Assembly (NCBI RefSeq): GCF_001653235.2
Contig: NC_035790.1
Coordinates: 2,480,001 to 2,544,000 of the forward strand
Direction of reading: 5' to 3'
Length of the DNA stretch: 64,000 nt
From: Pochonia chlamydosporia 170
Taxonomy: Eukaryota; Ascomycota; Sordariomycetes; Hypocreales; Clavicipitaceae
In this document: piece by piece, positions 35,358 to 46,588 of the stretch
Layout: each line of letters opens with the position of its first letter
Numbering within the stretch: position 1 is the first letter of the stretch
The notes under the pieces: model-generated
Told to the model about the DNA's origin: nothing
What the model saw: only the letters and a program-made list of their open reading frames with translations
Database searches by the model: none
Program-made: the position numbers and the translations under genes

Positions 35358-36660
35358 TCATAAGGCTACATAAGTCTCACCAGTACCCTCTTTTGCCTGT
35401 CGAACAGCAAGAAGGTCAGCGGATATCGCTGCCGAATGCCTCTTCCATACATCTGTAGAAAGCAAATCGACAAACACCGCATGTCTAATGAGACAGGGAA
35501 GTAGCGTGTCTAGGAACTTGGCCAGACTCAACCGCAGCAATAGAGTTTCCCCATAATATTTATTCTCATAAGCAACTTCCAATGCGTTTTGGAGGTAACG
35601 GACTGTATCAACAACGTCTGTATGATCCATCGTTTGGCTGCTGAGTGTTTTAACAAGGTTGCACGTCAAGTCCTGTGCCGTTTGTTGAAGAACTCGGATG
35701 ATGTGGTCCTGCATCGCATCAACTTTGAGATCCATGGCACCCATATACAACAATGCACCGCGTGCGATATGGAGGGCCAAATCGAGGAGACTCTTTCGAT
35801 CACCGTCTAATATTTCAAGAGCTACGGAGCATCATGTTAGCACTGTTCATGAAGCAGTCGCATAATGCACTTACTGTGAGTATACATGAATCGCAGAGGG
35901 AATGGGACGCCGATGTGGCAGAATGGGAGGTGCACGATATGCACATCGGTCTCAGGGTTTTCCTGTGCCGGATTTTAGTCCTTGAGTCCTATCAACTACT
36001 ATCAGTTGCTGTCCATGTTGGAGCTTACCGGGTCTACATGTCGAAAATACTCTCTAAACCAACCTGATTGAGGTTCCACGATGCGACGATGTATTGCAAA
36101 TTGGTAGTGCAGGTTTTGACAGTCTTTCGAGTCAGGACATGCGCAGACGAAAACGTCCGCTCCAAAAGGTCGTAACCATAAGCTGTAGTGGTTTAGGTCA
36201 GTCGAATTGTTGCCGATCGAATGCTCAGGGATTTGCCAAACCTATCACCGGCTCGCGGCGCAGCCGCCTGGAAGATCTTCCTTGACGGCGAAGCTTGATT
36301 GTCATTTTTACTATCGACAGTGCAGCTACTTTTCGTGTCTGGACGCTTTTGATTTTGGGCCTTGGCCTCTTTGGGTTTGTTTGTTTTGGTCGTTTCGTTG
36401 ATATTCTCGAAGTCCGGCGTGATGCTCGGCCAGTCTGGCGCCAGTGAGGTCGCTGGTCGCTTTTTCGTCCACGGATTTATTTTGGGTGGTGATGCAGGTC
36501 GAAGAGCTTGAGTTTTCGCGCTTGGAGTCTTGGTATCTTTGGACTTGCAGTGTTTTCCATTTAAGGAGGCCATATCGGAAGGTCTGAGCCTGCCATCCAG
36601 AGACAGGCCAACCATGGCCTGTTGATGGTGAAGTTGGAAGGGAAGGTATCGAATCAGCAT
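35358..36660 (-). CDS. BTB/POZ-like protein
   Basis: Fungal BTB/POZ-type protein, a probable protein-interaction module; partner unknown. Exons 36660-36242, 36182-36029, 35962-35875, 35821-35358; 374 aa, phases 2, 0 and 1 all matching. The N-terminal 140 residues are Lys/Ser/Pro-rich and disordered. The BTB-like core begins GADVFVCACPD and continues through FAIHRRIVEPQSGWFREYF, matching the usual pattern of a small Asp-Val strand followed by a buried His and a Tyr/Phe-rich helix. The C-terminal half is helical. The donor of intron 1 (GTTTGG) is weak, but it is the only one that keeps phase with the acceptor CTACAG. The first ATG is at 36660; a better-placed ATG at 36573 (MASLNGK) may be the true start, because the residues before it do not look conserved. 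Family confidence is moderate. Confidence 0.72.
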
Positions 36661-38135
36661 TAGCGGCACATCGATAAAGCTAGAGCTCTACGTGGTCGAA
36701 TTTAAAGAAGTTGAATCTCTGTAATTTTCTCGAAACCTTGCCTTTTGTTCTTTGTATGTTTGAGTCTGGAACCAGGAGACTGAATAGCAAATGTTGTGAT
36801 TGAACATTTAGTAGACAAGCGAAAATGGTGGTCCGCAGGCTCTGAACAAACTTTTTATAGGAGAAATACAGTATAACTTTTTTTTGTTTTGTGATGTTGT
36901 ATTGAACAGAGGTGAGAGAAAAGTGAGCTGGACTGCAAGCCATTTGTTCGCTAGCCTATTTGCCACAAAGGAACACCTTTTGTCCAACACGGGAGGTATG
37001 ATAGTATGAGTATTTAGGTTGGCCGTCGCATAGAACATGCAGTGAGTAAACATGCTGATCATCTTTAGACAAATACAGTAGATGATGAATATTGATGCAA
37101 GCAGTTTGTGTAGCGGTTGCAAGTCACAACGTAGACCAACTTCTCAAAGTCAACTCTTGCCATGCGACTACTCGATTCACAGCCCAGAACAGGCAAATCA
37201 AGAACAATTTCCAAATTCACAGCTACTTCTGGTCTGTCAAAAAGGTGTACATCATTCGAAGGGAAAAAAAGAAAATGAAAGAGAAATAAAAGGGTTTATC
37301 CAGATCCTCATATGCTTAGGCTACCAGACTGGACTAGGACAGTAGCCCAAAATGCTTCCGGTAAGAGCTGAGAATAGACACATAGGTCTGGTACTTAAGT
37401 ATCGAGAATCAAGTAGTTTTTGCTGCCGTGTATCAGTGCAATAGTGTTCGGAGATGAACCACTTGACCTCAGCAACTGGATAGCGTCTGGTCTGGTCTGA
37501 TTTAATCAAAGAGCCACCTGGCGCCACCGAACCACTACATGCAGGTTTCAATGTTCAATTTCAAGTAAGTACGGTAAAGTGATGAGTCTATTGCGCACTT
37601 CATTCACATCAAAGGACATAAACGGGTGGCGCTTGATGGATTTTGCCTCCAGTCTTGATTGTGTCCCAGTCTGCATGTGAGTCTTAACATTGAACTTTGG
37701 AAGTCTGCTGCCAGTTCAATGTTGCACACCTGCATCTGATGTCTGGTATCTGGTATCTGGTGTCTGGTACTCAAGCACGCACTGTCCAGTCAATGTCTGT
37801 CGCATGCACGTGGGGCAACAGCACCAGTTGACCTGTCCCAGCACCAGCCGTCTGGTCCACCCAGGCACCCAGTCTACACAAAGTATGTATGTCTGGTCTA
37901 GTACTTAAGCTGAGCAGCCTGGACCTGCAGCAGCGTGTTCCTGGCTGCCTAGCATTCAGCAACCCACCACACTGGACCACGCTGGCTTACGACCTCAGAC
38001 TTGGACCTTGACTGCGAAACTCAACATTGAACCAGACATCAAAGCCCGTCGCGATACCAGCAAAACACCAGACACAGACACAATACTGACACAGCTTCGC
38101 GGCACGCACCAGACCGTTCCGTCGAGCGTAGCACA
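36661..38135. promoter_or_regulatory. Divergent promoter region, BTB-like (-) and thioredoxin-PITH (+)
   Basis: About 1.5 kb between two divergent starts. The stretch 37480-37920 carries many TCTGGT motifs, including four closely spaced copies near 37740-37770. The minus-strand frames at 36680-37122 are not protein-like. The last 100 bases are the leader of the thioredoxin-PITH gene. Confidence 0.5.
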
Positions 38136-39338
38136 ATGCCGCAACCACCAGTACAAATAACCTCCAAGGAGCACTTTGACGGCATCCTCAAAAAGTCCAA
38201 ACTCGTCGTCGCTGACTGTGAGTGAACCCCGCCATCATCATTTGTCAAGTAGAACCTACCGACTACAATTATTACACGAAGCGTCACCACCTCCTCCCCC
38301 TTCCGTCCCTCGCACTCCTCCTTCAGCTCATGTCCCATGCTTACGCGCCTTGTCCCTCACATATAGTCTTTGCTGACTGGTGCGGTCCTTGTCAACAAAT
38401 TGCGCCCGTTTACGAGGCCTTGTCGCAGTCCCTCACCCGCCCAGACCTCCTCACATTTGTCAAGGTCGACACCGAAAAGAACCAGGCGCTTTCCGAAGAA
38501 TATCAAATCAGCGCGCTGCCGACCTTCCTGCTGTTCCAGAAAGGCAAAGTCATACAAACAGTCCAGGGCGCCAATCCTACCGAGCTTAGACGCATCATCC
38601 AGAAGCTGTCCTCAGAGCTTGAGTCTGCTGATGAGGCCTCTGGCTCCGGCGGCGGCGGCGGCAGCAGCAGCAGCAGCAGCAACGGCCCGTGGACTGGCGC
38701 AGAGATTCCCCGCGGTTACAGCGATATTTCCGATCAGGTAGAGACACGAAACTCTGAGCTACTGAATGCGGACGACGATGCCGGGCCCGTCAAGGTGCTA
38801 TTCGATATTGCCAAGCCAGCCGCCTTGAATAACGACGATAACACCACCAAGGACTATGTCCAGAGCGGAGCGGACGACCAGCTTCTTTTGTTTATCCCGT
38901 TTCAGGGCACAGTCAAGCTTCACACGTTGCAGGTAGGTGACAACACTACAGTGCAAAATTGCACCCCATGATACTAGGCGCCAAAACTAATGTTATCACA
39001 AGATTACCTCTCTTCCACCCAAGGGACAAGATGACGTCTCAAGACCCGAGGTTATTCACCTGTATATCAACAGACCCCAGAACATGGACTTTAGCGAAGC
39101 AGACGATACGGAGCCCACCCAGGCTATCACCCTAAAGCCCGAGGACTGGAACGCCCAAGGCACCGCCAACATCAGCCTGCGCTTCGTCAAGTTCCAGAAG
39201 ACGACGACGCTGATCCTCTACGTGCAAAAGGGTGAGGATGATGCAGAGGCGGTCCGAATTGATCGGATCAAGCTCATCGGTGAGGCTGGCACCAAGCGCG
39301 AGATGGGCAAGCTTCAAAAGGTGGGAGAGGATGAATAG
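38136..39338 (+). CDS. Thioredoxin-PITH protein (TXNL1-like)
   Basis: Cytosolic protein with an N-terminal thioredoxin domain and a C-terminal PITH domain, which in animal TXNL1 binds the 26S proteasome; it is probably a redox factor of the proteasome. Exons 38136-38217, 38367-38932, 39003-39338; 327 aa, phases 1 and 0. The thioredoxin part has the active site WCGPC at 32-36 and the cis-proline segment ISALPTFLLF. A Gly/Ser run joins it to the PITH domain, which begins near GYSDISDQVETRNSELLN and includes VIHLYINRPQNMDF. The first intron is 149 bp and the second 70 bp. Both active-site cysteines are present, so disulfide reductase activity is expected. Confidence 0.95.
38647..38680 (+). repeat. 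GGC/AGC trinucleotide run encoding a Gly/Ser linker
   Basis: Five GGC codons followed by six AGC codons, giving a Gly-Ser linker between the thioredoxin and PITH domains. Its length probably differs between strains. Confidence 0.9.
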
Positions 39339-40571
39339 AAGGGGGGGCATACATATCACGATCTCATCATTACATGACACAAGATGAGTCCTGGCTAGGC
39401 GGGACCGTCTTGGGCAGCCCAGGAAAGCATTAGAACACAGCCGGAGTTTATGATCATGGGTAGAAAATAGGACACGGGCAATTGGCATCCTCCCTGACTG
39501 ATCCACAGCTAGAATTCCATCTTGGTGATTGTTTACGTAGTCGACTTTCGAGAAAGAAAACCCAAAGGTCGGAGTGATCACCCATCAAATCTCAATGCGA
39601 AAATATGTCCAGCATCTCATGTTGCGATCCAGGTTGTTAAGAAGCCTGCACCAATAACAAAGACGCCGGCCTGCAATTATGATTTATCTGGGGCATGATT
39701 GACGCTGCGATTTATATCCATGGTTTTGGGACTCGAGCAACACGGGATAAAATTTTCATATCATGCCAGCCGCACGAGGAGGGAAAAGAGAAAAGAGAAG
39801 CGAAGCTTTTGCGCGGCGACGAAATTTTTATGGGCTGGATCCTGCGTGGGATGTGGCTGAGTCAGCAGTGTCCACTTGTACAGGGTAGTTGGTGCGTACT
39901 GTATCTTTGGACGGAATGGTCTCGACAAGTAAGTATGACATATTTGATATTATGTGGTTATTTCTCTGGTTCCGACCGTTTTCTTCCCTGTTGTATGTGT
40001 CTTTGTGATAATTATTTTGCCATGGTGTGTTGCTGTGGTGCAATTGTTCGCTTGGAGAACTTCCTTGTTATTCCCACTCGGTGCACTGAAACCATTTGAT
40101 TAGATGTTCGTTTGAACCTCGACCACATGGCAGCAGACAATACATTGCATCTAATAGAGTACGACACATACCACCATATCTACCACTAATGTGAATTCAC
40201 AATTTTGCATATATGCTGAATACTTTCTCCAGCAATTCTTCCTGGAGGCTCAACGGAGCTGAGCCCGGCCCACAAGGCGACGACATGGACTCACTATTGG
40301 CTGGAGCAGCTGCTCGCTACTTTTACACCCAATCAGAGACGCCAGCTCGTGACGGTCAACCCAACTGACTCTAGGCCCGTTGGTCACCAATTCAACACCA
40401 AGACGCCATCACTTTATCAAATCACAAATCGACTTGTTGGCTCATACCAAGAAGGCCACCATGGATACCAAGTGTCCACAGCTGGTTCGAGCTTTGCATC
40501 TTCAGTGGCGCAGTCCCTCCTGATCCTGGACAGGTTTCAACCAAGGCTTCGCACACTACCTGCCAGCCGAC
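39339..40571. other. Intergenic region between thioredoxin-PITH and Clr5 genes
   Basis: About 1.2 kb. The frame at 39695-40099 is not protein-like and the antisense frame at 39132-39581 is a shadow of the thioredoxin-PITH exon. It contains the 3' UTR of that gene and the promoter of the Clr5-domain gene. Confidence 0.5.
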
Positions 40572-42109
40572 ATGTCGCAGCTACCGGCGTTGGCTCCCCG
40601 GCCACCAGGGGAGACGCCATCCCTAACAGACAGACAAAATTCCAAAGAACACACAGAAAGAGAATGGGAGGCTCACCGTGAGATCATTGAACGTTTATAT
40701 ATCGATGAAAATCGAAAACTGGCCGACACCATGACCATCATGGTATCGAAACATGGGTTTGCAGCGACGTACGTGGCCAAGCGTAAAGACTCGAGAGAAC
40801 TCACCACTAACTTTTATAAAGAGAGCAAATGTATAAAAAGCGGCTGAAGAAATGGAATGTACGCAAGAGAGCGTACCGCAAAGTTCCAGATAGCCCTGTG
40901 GCATCCACTCCAGCGCCAGTCTCAGATCACACAAGTGCAAGCCCGATGGAAGTGGACTTGCAACATCAAACACCAAATTATGGATCGCAGCCGGTTTGTA
41001 CCACCATTGCACGAACCACGAGATTCGGATCCTATGCTGGCCTTGAACTGATTCTTGATACTGTTCGATCCTGGAGCTTGTGCAAACTGGAGTCCAGTGA
41101 TGCTGCACCGGACCCCATGGTGAGATATCTGGCGAATCCGAACCAGCCTCCCATTCAGGATAGCCGGACCATGTATCGCACCTTTGAACTAGTTTTCGAC
41201 CTGTGGTGTCATGGCAAGGGCCAACTCGCTGGCATGGCGGCAAGAAAGGCATTTTACATTCTCGAGTTTGTCCTCACGGAAGATCATCCAGACCTGATTT
41301 GGCACATGCTGGATACAATCTACGATATGGTTGACAGGGGCCACATTCAGCTTCTGGGAATGTTTCTCGCACATGCGAGTCAACTCTCAAGAAGATGCCT
41401 CCCTAGGGAACATCCCCTGGTCAAGATTCTCGAGCAGCTCATAAAATGCGACTATCAATCCCAGGAGGGACGAGAGCAAGTGTGTTACCTCTTGCGCACA
41501 GCCTGGCTACGCAATGTAGATATACTAAGCGACCACATTGGCTCCCTGGCATCCAAGCACCTTTGGCTCTACGAACAACTCATTTGGGATGGCAGAACAA
41601 GACTTCGCAAGGAATGCGAACTGGCAAGGATACAGGGCACAATGATGACGGCATTGACTGACTTACATCGACATACGGACGCGGATTCTCCAGTGGGCAA
41701 ATTGGACAGACTGCGCATTATGGCGCTCATGTTAGAATACACACAAATGGATATTGGCGATAGACAAAAGGCGGAAAAATTGGCAATAGACTTGCTAAAT
41801 CACACCTCAGAGGGTGAACAAGGGAGTCGCTCGAATGCAAGGTTTCACGCATATGCCCGCAAGATGCTGGCCAGACTGCAGGAACACCGGCAAGATTGGG
41901 CACAGGCAGAGGAAAATCTTCGATATGCGGTTGAGAAGAGGGAGACTGCCCATGGCACGGGCACCGATTTGCGAGTGATACGGGACATGTGGGTGCTTGC
42001 TGGGCATTATCAGAGGGCTGGAAAAGGTCAAGTGGCTGACCAGATTGTGTGTGATGCGATATGTAGAGCAGAGCTGTATCTTGGCAGGGGAGCAATTGAG
42101 TGTACCTAG
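40572..42109 (+). CDS. Clr5-domain protein
   Basis: Fungal protein with an N-terminal Clr5 domain, named after S. pombe Clr5 (silencing) and common in filamentous ascomycetes; function mostly unknown. Exons 40572-40768 and 40822-42109; 494 aa. The domain covers about residues 29-82, with signature pieces EREWEAHREIIERLY, HGFAATEQMYKKRLKKW and NVRKR. The 53-bp intron cuts it at Thr66; the acceptor AAAG before 40822 was chosen because only it gives TEQMYKKR. The rest is helical, with repeated YxLxxL-type helices in the last 200 residues (ERAEENL-like pairs) that resemble tetratricopeptide repeats, as in many Clr5 proteins. Such proteins are often near self/nonself or signalling genes; here no such neighbour is present. 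A role in DNA binding or silencing is family-based inference. Confidence 0.85.
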
Positions 42110-42388
42110 GAAGCACGGAGATATTTAGACTTGATTGGATTGGAAAGACAAACGAACTGTAAATTTTACCTGGTTAAACATGGTTCTTGGTGGGCTGGCT
42201 GAAACCAACATCAGTTGAGTGCCTAGCGTGGAGTGCCTCCGATCCGCCACAATGACGTTGGTGACCTCCAGACACGTGTGAACCACGCTGGCAACATCTC
42301 GTGCGATAACCTGTCGCTTGAACTCGACTCATTTCAAACACTACACTGCAAACTACTCAAAGTATTATACACTGATACTTAGGCAGCC

Positions 42389-43285
42389 ATGTCGAGAGAT
42401 CCCCCACCAAATTACTGTACGTCGCAACCCGCCACACCTCCCACACATCCACACTAACAACCTCACCCAGATGCGATTCTCGACATCCCCGAGACAGCGA
42501 CGACGCAGCAAATCCGAGCTGCCTACAAGCGGCAAGTTCTCCCAAATTCTCCCACCATCAACACAATCCCCTTACCCAAAGTCATCAACTAACGATTCTC
42601 CCCAGCGCCGCCTTAAAAACCCACCCCGACCGCGTCCCCTCCGACTCCCCAGAACGCACCGCCCGCACACGCAAGTTCCAGCTCGTCAACGACGCATACT
42701 ACACCCTCTCGGACGCCACCCGCCGCAGAGACTACGACGCCCAGCGCAGGCTCTTCACCCCGTCCACCCCGGCAGCTGACCCCTTCGAAGAAGCCGACGA
42801 AGAGATCCCGCCGCAGCCCAACACCACCGGCCAAAACGCATACTCATGGGCGTGGAACTTCTTCAACAGCCACGCCACGGGGGATGCGAACAATGCCGAG
42901 CGCGAGCGTACGGAAAACGCGCAGTTCAGCGATGTATTTGAGGAGATGATGCGCGAGGAGGGCATGGCGGAGGAGGGCAGCAATTCGCCGACGGGCAAGT
43001 TTTGGAGTTTGGTTGGGGGCTTGAGCGGCGGTGCGTTGGGCTTCATTGTTGCCAATTTTCCGGGTATGCTGGCGGGTGCGGTGGCGGGGAATAGGCTTGG
43101 TGCGGTGAGGGATGCGAAGGGGAAGAGTGTGTATGAGGTCTATTCGGTAAGAGTGCTCTCTCTGTGATGCTTGATGAGTGTGATTGACTGATGGGTGATT
43201 TCTCTAGGCTCTTCCACAGGATGATAGGGCTAGACTTCTTAGCCAGCTTGCTACACGGGTGTTTAGCCATGTTGCTGGAGTGTAA
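42389..43285 (+). CDS. J-domain (DnaJ) co-chaperone
   Basis: Hsp40-type co-chaperone that stimulates an Hsp70 ATPase. Exons 42389-42416, 42471-42531, 42606-43146, 43208-43285; 235 aa. The J domain is at residues 8-70, with YYAILDIPETATTQQIRAAY, the HPD motif at 36-38 and DAYYTLSDATRRRDYD. Intron 2 (42532-42605) starts with GC (GCAAGT); the nearby GT would break the frame before HPD, so a GC-AG intron is required. After a linker with Pro and acidic residues comes a hydrophobic Gly-rich segment (LVGGLSGGALGFIVANFPGMLAGAVAG), likely one or two membrane passes or an amphipathic hairpin, then a short C-terminal tail. A membrane-anchored J protein of the endoplasmic reticulum or mitochondrion is possible; there is no signal peptide. 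Confidence 0.92.
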
Positions 43286-43813
43286 GATGATATGATGTGG
43301 GATGTGTGATGGGATTGGGAGGTTATGGCAATGTGTTTGTTTGGATATACCTGCTTCATAGCGTACAAGTACCTAGGTAGTTGAATGATGATAGTATTCA
43401 TCAATAATGGCGACTTTGGATGGTCAAGTGCTCTCACAAGTGCATTTGAGTCAAGGAATGGTAATCGACTGCAGATTCGGCAACATATGCCGTTTGGTCA
43501 ACAACTGGTATATTTCACTGGTGCCCATCATGGGCACACATCAAAGTGACATTGTAGCCACCCTGCATAACTACCTAGGTAGGCAATCTTGATTCACAGT
43601 GTCAACAGAGACGTCAAGAAACCAAATGATGTCATGAGATGTCACATACATTTTGATATTATACGGATCCTCATTTGGATAAACTCTCATACTCCTGCAA
43701 ACGCAGGCCATCCTGATCTACTGTATAACCATATCTTCGCCAGAACCGAAATCGTCGTAACATGTTTCAATAATTGATGAAATCCCAAACCGTCAAGCGC
43801 CAAGTACGTCCTT
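43286..43813. terminator. Convergent intergenic region with two TACCTAGGTA palindromes
   Basis: 528 bases between the converging J-domain and SmB genes. TACCTAGGTA occurs at 43370-43379 and 43572-43581. Otherwise 3' UTR sequence; no gene seen. Confidence 0.55.
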
Positions 43814-44771
43814 CTATCTTCGTGGGGGAGGGTTGAATCCAGGGGGGCCGCCACCAGGCGGGTTAAAGCCGGGGGGAGGGAATTGCGCGCTTCCAGGGAA
43901 TCCTCCAGGTGGAGGAGGGAAGCCTCCGGGGAAACCGGGGGGAGGAGCTTGAAACCAGTTAGATGGTCGTTGATATCTTCTATGGGCATGAGTGAACCTA
44001 CCACCTCGTCCGGCACCAGGAAAGCCAGGAGCTCCTGGGAAACCGGGGAAGCCCGGGGGAGGCACGCCACCGCCAACTCCAGCAGCGGGACCCTATCGAC
44101 AAAGAAATATTAGAAAAACATTCACAAGCGATGAATGATTGGGGATATCGTACAGCCAAAGATGGAGCAGGGGCACCACGGCCAGCAGGTTTGGCGACTC
44201 CGGGTCCGGCGGTGAGAGAGGATGGAATACCACTGGGAGCACTCTTTCCAAGTCTAGCACTGGGGTCGGCGGGAGGAGGCGATTCGACGGAGAGGGAGAT
44301 GATGTGAGCGCCGCGAACAATGGTCAGACCGAGAGTTCTCTTTTCTTCCGTCTCGACAACCTGGGATGATGCGCCCGGCGCGGTTGACTTGGCCTTTCTC
44401 TTTACGCGTCTGAATTCTTCGGTATCGGCGAGAACAAGATTCATGTGCTGCCACACTGTTAGCCTTTGTGTCTTTACTGAACAGGGTCGGTTGAGCTCCG
44501 TATACCTTATCAAATGCAAGCATCTGGCCGGTCATGGCACGTCCGTCGTTCAGGGTGACGCGCATACGCCAGTTGATCTAGACATGAAAGTCAGTCAGGT
44601 TTGGTCATGGAGGAGATTCTGACAGCATCTCGGCAACGAGGATCGAGGGAGGAGCACGTACATAACCGGCCTAATTTGAAATGAAAATCGTTAGCATCTT
44701 GACCACACAGCTAGGCAGAAGGGAGGGAGAGGACGGGGAGCATATACCATCTTTCCTTGTTTGTTCGACAT
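43814..44771 (-). CDS. SMB1: Sm core protein B (spliceosomal snRNP)
   Basis: Component of the heptameric Sm ring on U1, U2, U4 and U5 snRNAs. Six exons: 44771-44748, 44670-44662, 44577-44506, 44447-44154, 44092-44002, 43947-43814; 207 aa. Exon 2 is a 9-nt microexon (Ala-Gly-Tyr). Sm1 covers YINWRMRVTLNDGRAMTGQMLAFDKHMNLVLAD with the usual Gly and Asp positions. Sm2 is RTLGLTIVRGAHIISLSVE. The C-terminus is the Pro/Gly/Phe-rich tail typical of SmB, with PPPGFPG repeats. The fifth intron (44001-43948) is 54 nt, a multiple of three, and has no stop codon, so its retention would add 18 residues. Without splicing it the tail would contain the odd insert RFTHAHRRYQRPSNWFQ. Confidence in the family is high. 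Confidence 0.95.
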
Positions 44772-45148
44772 CTTGACGGTTGATTGAGAGCTTGCAAATG
44801 CAGTTTCTCAGTGTTTCAAAAAATTAGGAGCCGTCCGCGGAGCTCTTACGCGACCGCAATGACAGCAACTCACTATCGAGCACGCGGTGCAGCAAAGTGA
44901 GGTGAGGAACTGGCTTCGGTCCGCCAAATTTTGCGGAGCCTCGAGCAGAAGGCTGAAGGCTGGTACGACCACAAAGTACCATCTTACGCTAAACCATATT
45001 TGGATTCGCTACCCCACTCTTTTCTTTTCTCAGTCGAGGGTTTTCATGCCCTCGAATTGTTCGAAGGTCACAAAATTCTTGACCCGCCCATCCGCCATCC
45101 TGCGAACTTGCACGAAGCAACCATTCCACGTCGACAACAACCGCAACA
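44772..45148. promoter_or_regulatory. Bidirectional promoter of SmB and RPL11
   Basis: Only 377 bases separate the two divergent start codons of two highly expressed housekeeping genes, so their promoters must share or overlap this segment. It contains a GC-rich middle near 44830-44870. No conserved element could be named by eye. Confidence 0.65.
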
Positions 45149-45818
45149 ATGGCATCCGAGAAGGCTAACAACCCCATGCGGGAGCTCAAGATTCAGAAGC
45201 TCGTTCTGAACATCTCCGTCGGCGAGTCTGGTGACAGACTGACCCGTGCCGCCAAGGTGCTTGAGCAGCTGTCTGGTCAGACTCCTGTCTACAGTATGCG
45301 CAAACCACCGAAATATCCTCGAAATGAATTGGAGCAACGACTAACAAAATATTCACCACAGGCAAGGCCCGTTACACCGTCCGTACTTTCGGTATCCGAC
45401 GTAACGAAAAGATTGCTGTCCACGTCACCGTCCGTGGCCCCAAGGTAAATACTTCTTCGAGACCTGTGGGGAAAATAAAAGCAACTCCCACATCAATTGC
45501 AGCCGTAATCTAACAGCAATACAGGCTGAGGAAATTCTCGAGCGTGGCCTCAAGGTCAAGGAGTACGAGCTCCGCAAGCGCAACTTCTCTGAGACCGGTA
45601 ACTTCGGCTTCGGTATCAGCGAACACATCGATCTCGGCATCAAGTACGACCCTTCCATCGGTATCTATGGTATGGACTTCTACTGCTGCATGACCCGCCC
45701 CGGTGAGCGTGTCACTCGCCGCCGCCGCATGAAGAGCACCATTGGTGCCAGCCACCGCATCAAGCGCGATGAGACCGTCAAGTGGTTCAAGCAGAGATTC
45801 GATGGTATTGTCCGATAA
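45149..45818 (+). CDS. RPL11: 60S ribosomal protein L11 (uL5)
   Basis: Large-subunit ribosomal protein at the central protuberance, binding 5S rRNA with L5. Exons 45149-45293, 45362-45444, 45525-45818; 173 aa, phases 1 and 0. The sequence begins [21 protein letters not shown] and continues with [15 protein letters not shown], the core [16 protein letters not shown] and [21 protein letters not shown], all characteristic of eukaryotic uL5. Length matches the yeast protein (174 aa). Strong preference for C-ending codons fits high expression. It shares a short promoter with the divergent SmB gene. Confidence 0.98.
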
Positions 45819-46588
45819 ATGCAAGGACGATGGAGCATGGGGGTATTTGTCTTTATGGATGTCATGGCGAACATTTTAGGGAAACAAAAAGGGATCACGC
45901 GGTCAATGTATTTGCACTTGCCTTTGCTGCATCTGCTCGACTATGAATAGAGTCGAGCTACGGCCTCAGAGACCGACCGGCGCCTATGCCGGCTTCCATA
46001 ATGACTGTCTTCGAAATGTGACGTCTTTATCTCCAGAGATAATGCAAGTATCTTGTTCATCTGATAATGCCCATGTTGTTGTTGTAGAAGAATTGGCTTA
46101 CCGCGACTAATCTCGACGTCGCACGGAGTGACCGTAAATTGTAACATGGCCATTCGGTGACATTTTTTTGTTATATCGCAAGCCTGCAGGGCATCCAGTA
46201 CTGTATGATTCCCAGTGCACAACAATTGGGGATTTTTGCTGGCAGCGCCCAAAACGGAAGTGCATAGCGCTGGGTGGAGAAGGGGCTGAGCAAAGCTCTT
46301 GCATCAGGGCCAAACACCAGTGGCGCAGGGACATGTCAGTTTCAAGCATGGTGAGATGTCATCATTGTCAACGACGTATTGAGGTCGAGCTGCCTGCGGA
46401 CATAAATAGGGCATCCCGTCGTCCTAATTTGTAGTAAGGTCAAAATCAGTAAACCAACTGTAGTCGTTTCAAATTTGAAGGTTACACGCAACAATCTCTT
46501 CCTTGTCAATCGAAGATCTTACACACATCACACGCTCTACGTATTTGTAGTACAACAAAGTCATCACCGTTATAAATTACACCTCACA
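45819..46588. other. Intergenic region after RPL11
   Basis: About 770 bases holding the RPL11 3' UTR and the promoter of the next gene. No coding frame has protein-like features. No repeat or RNA gene was recognised. Confidence 0.55.
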
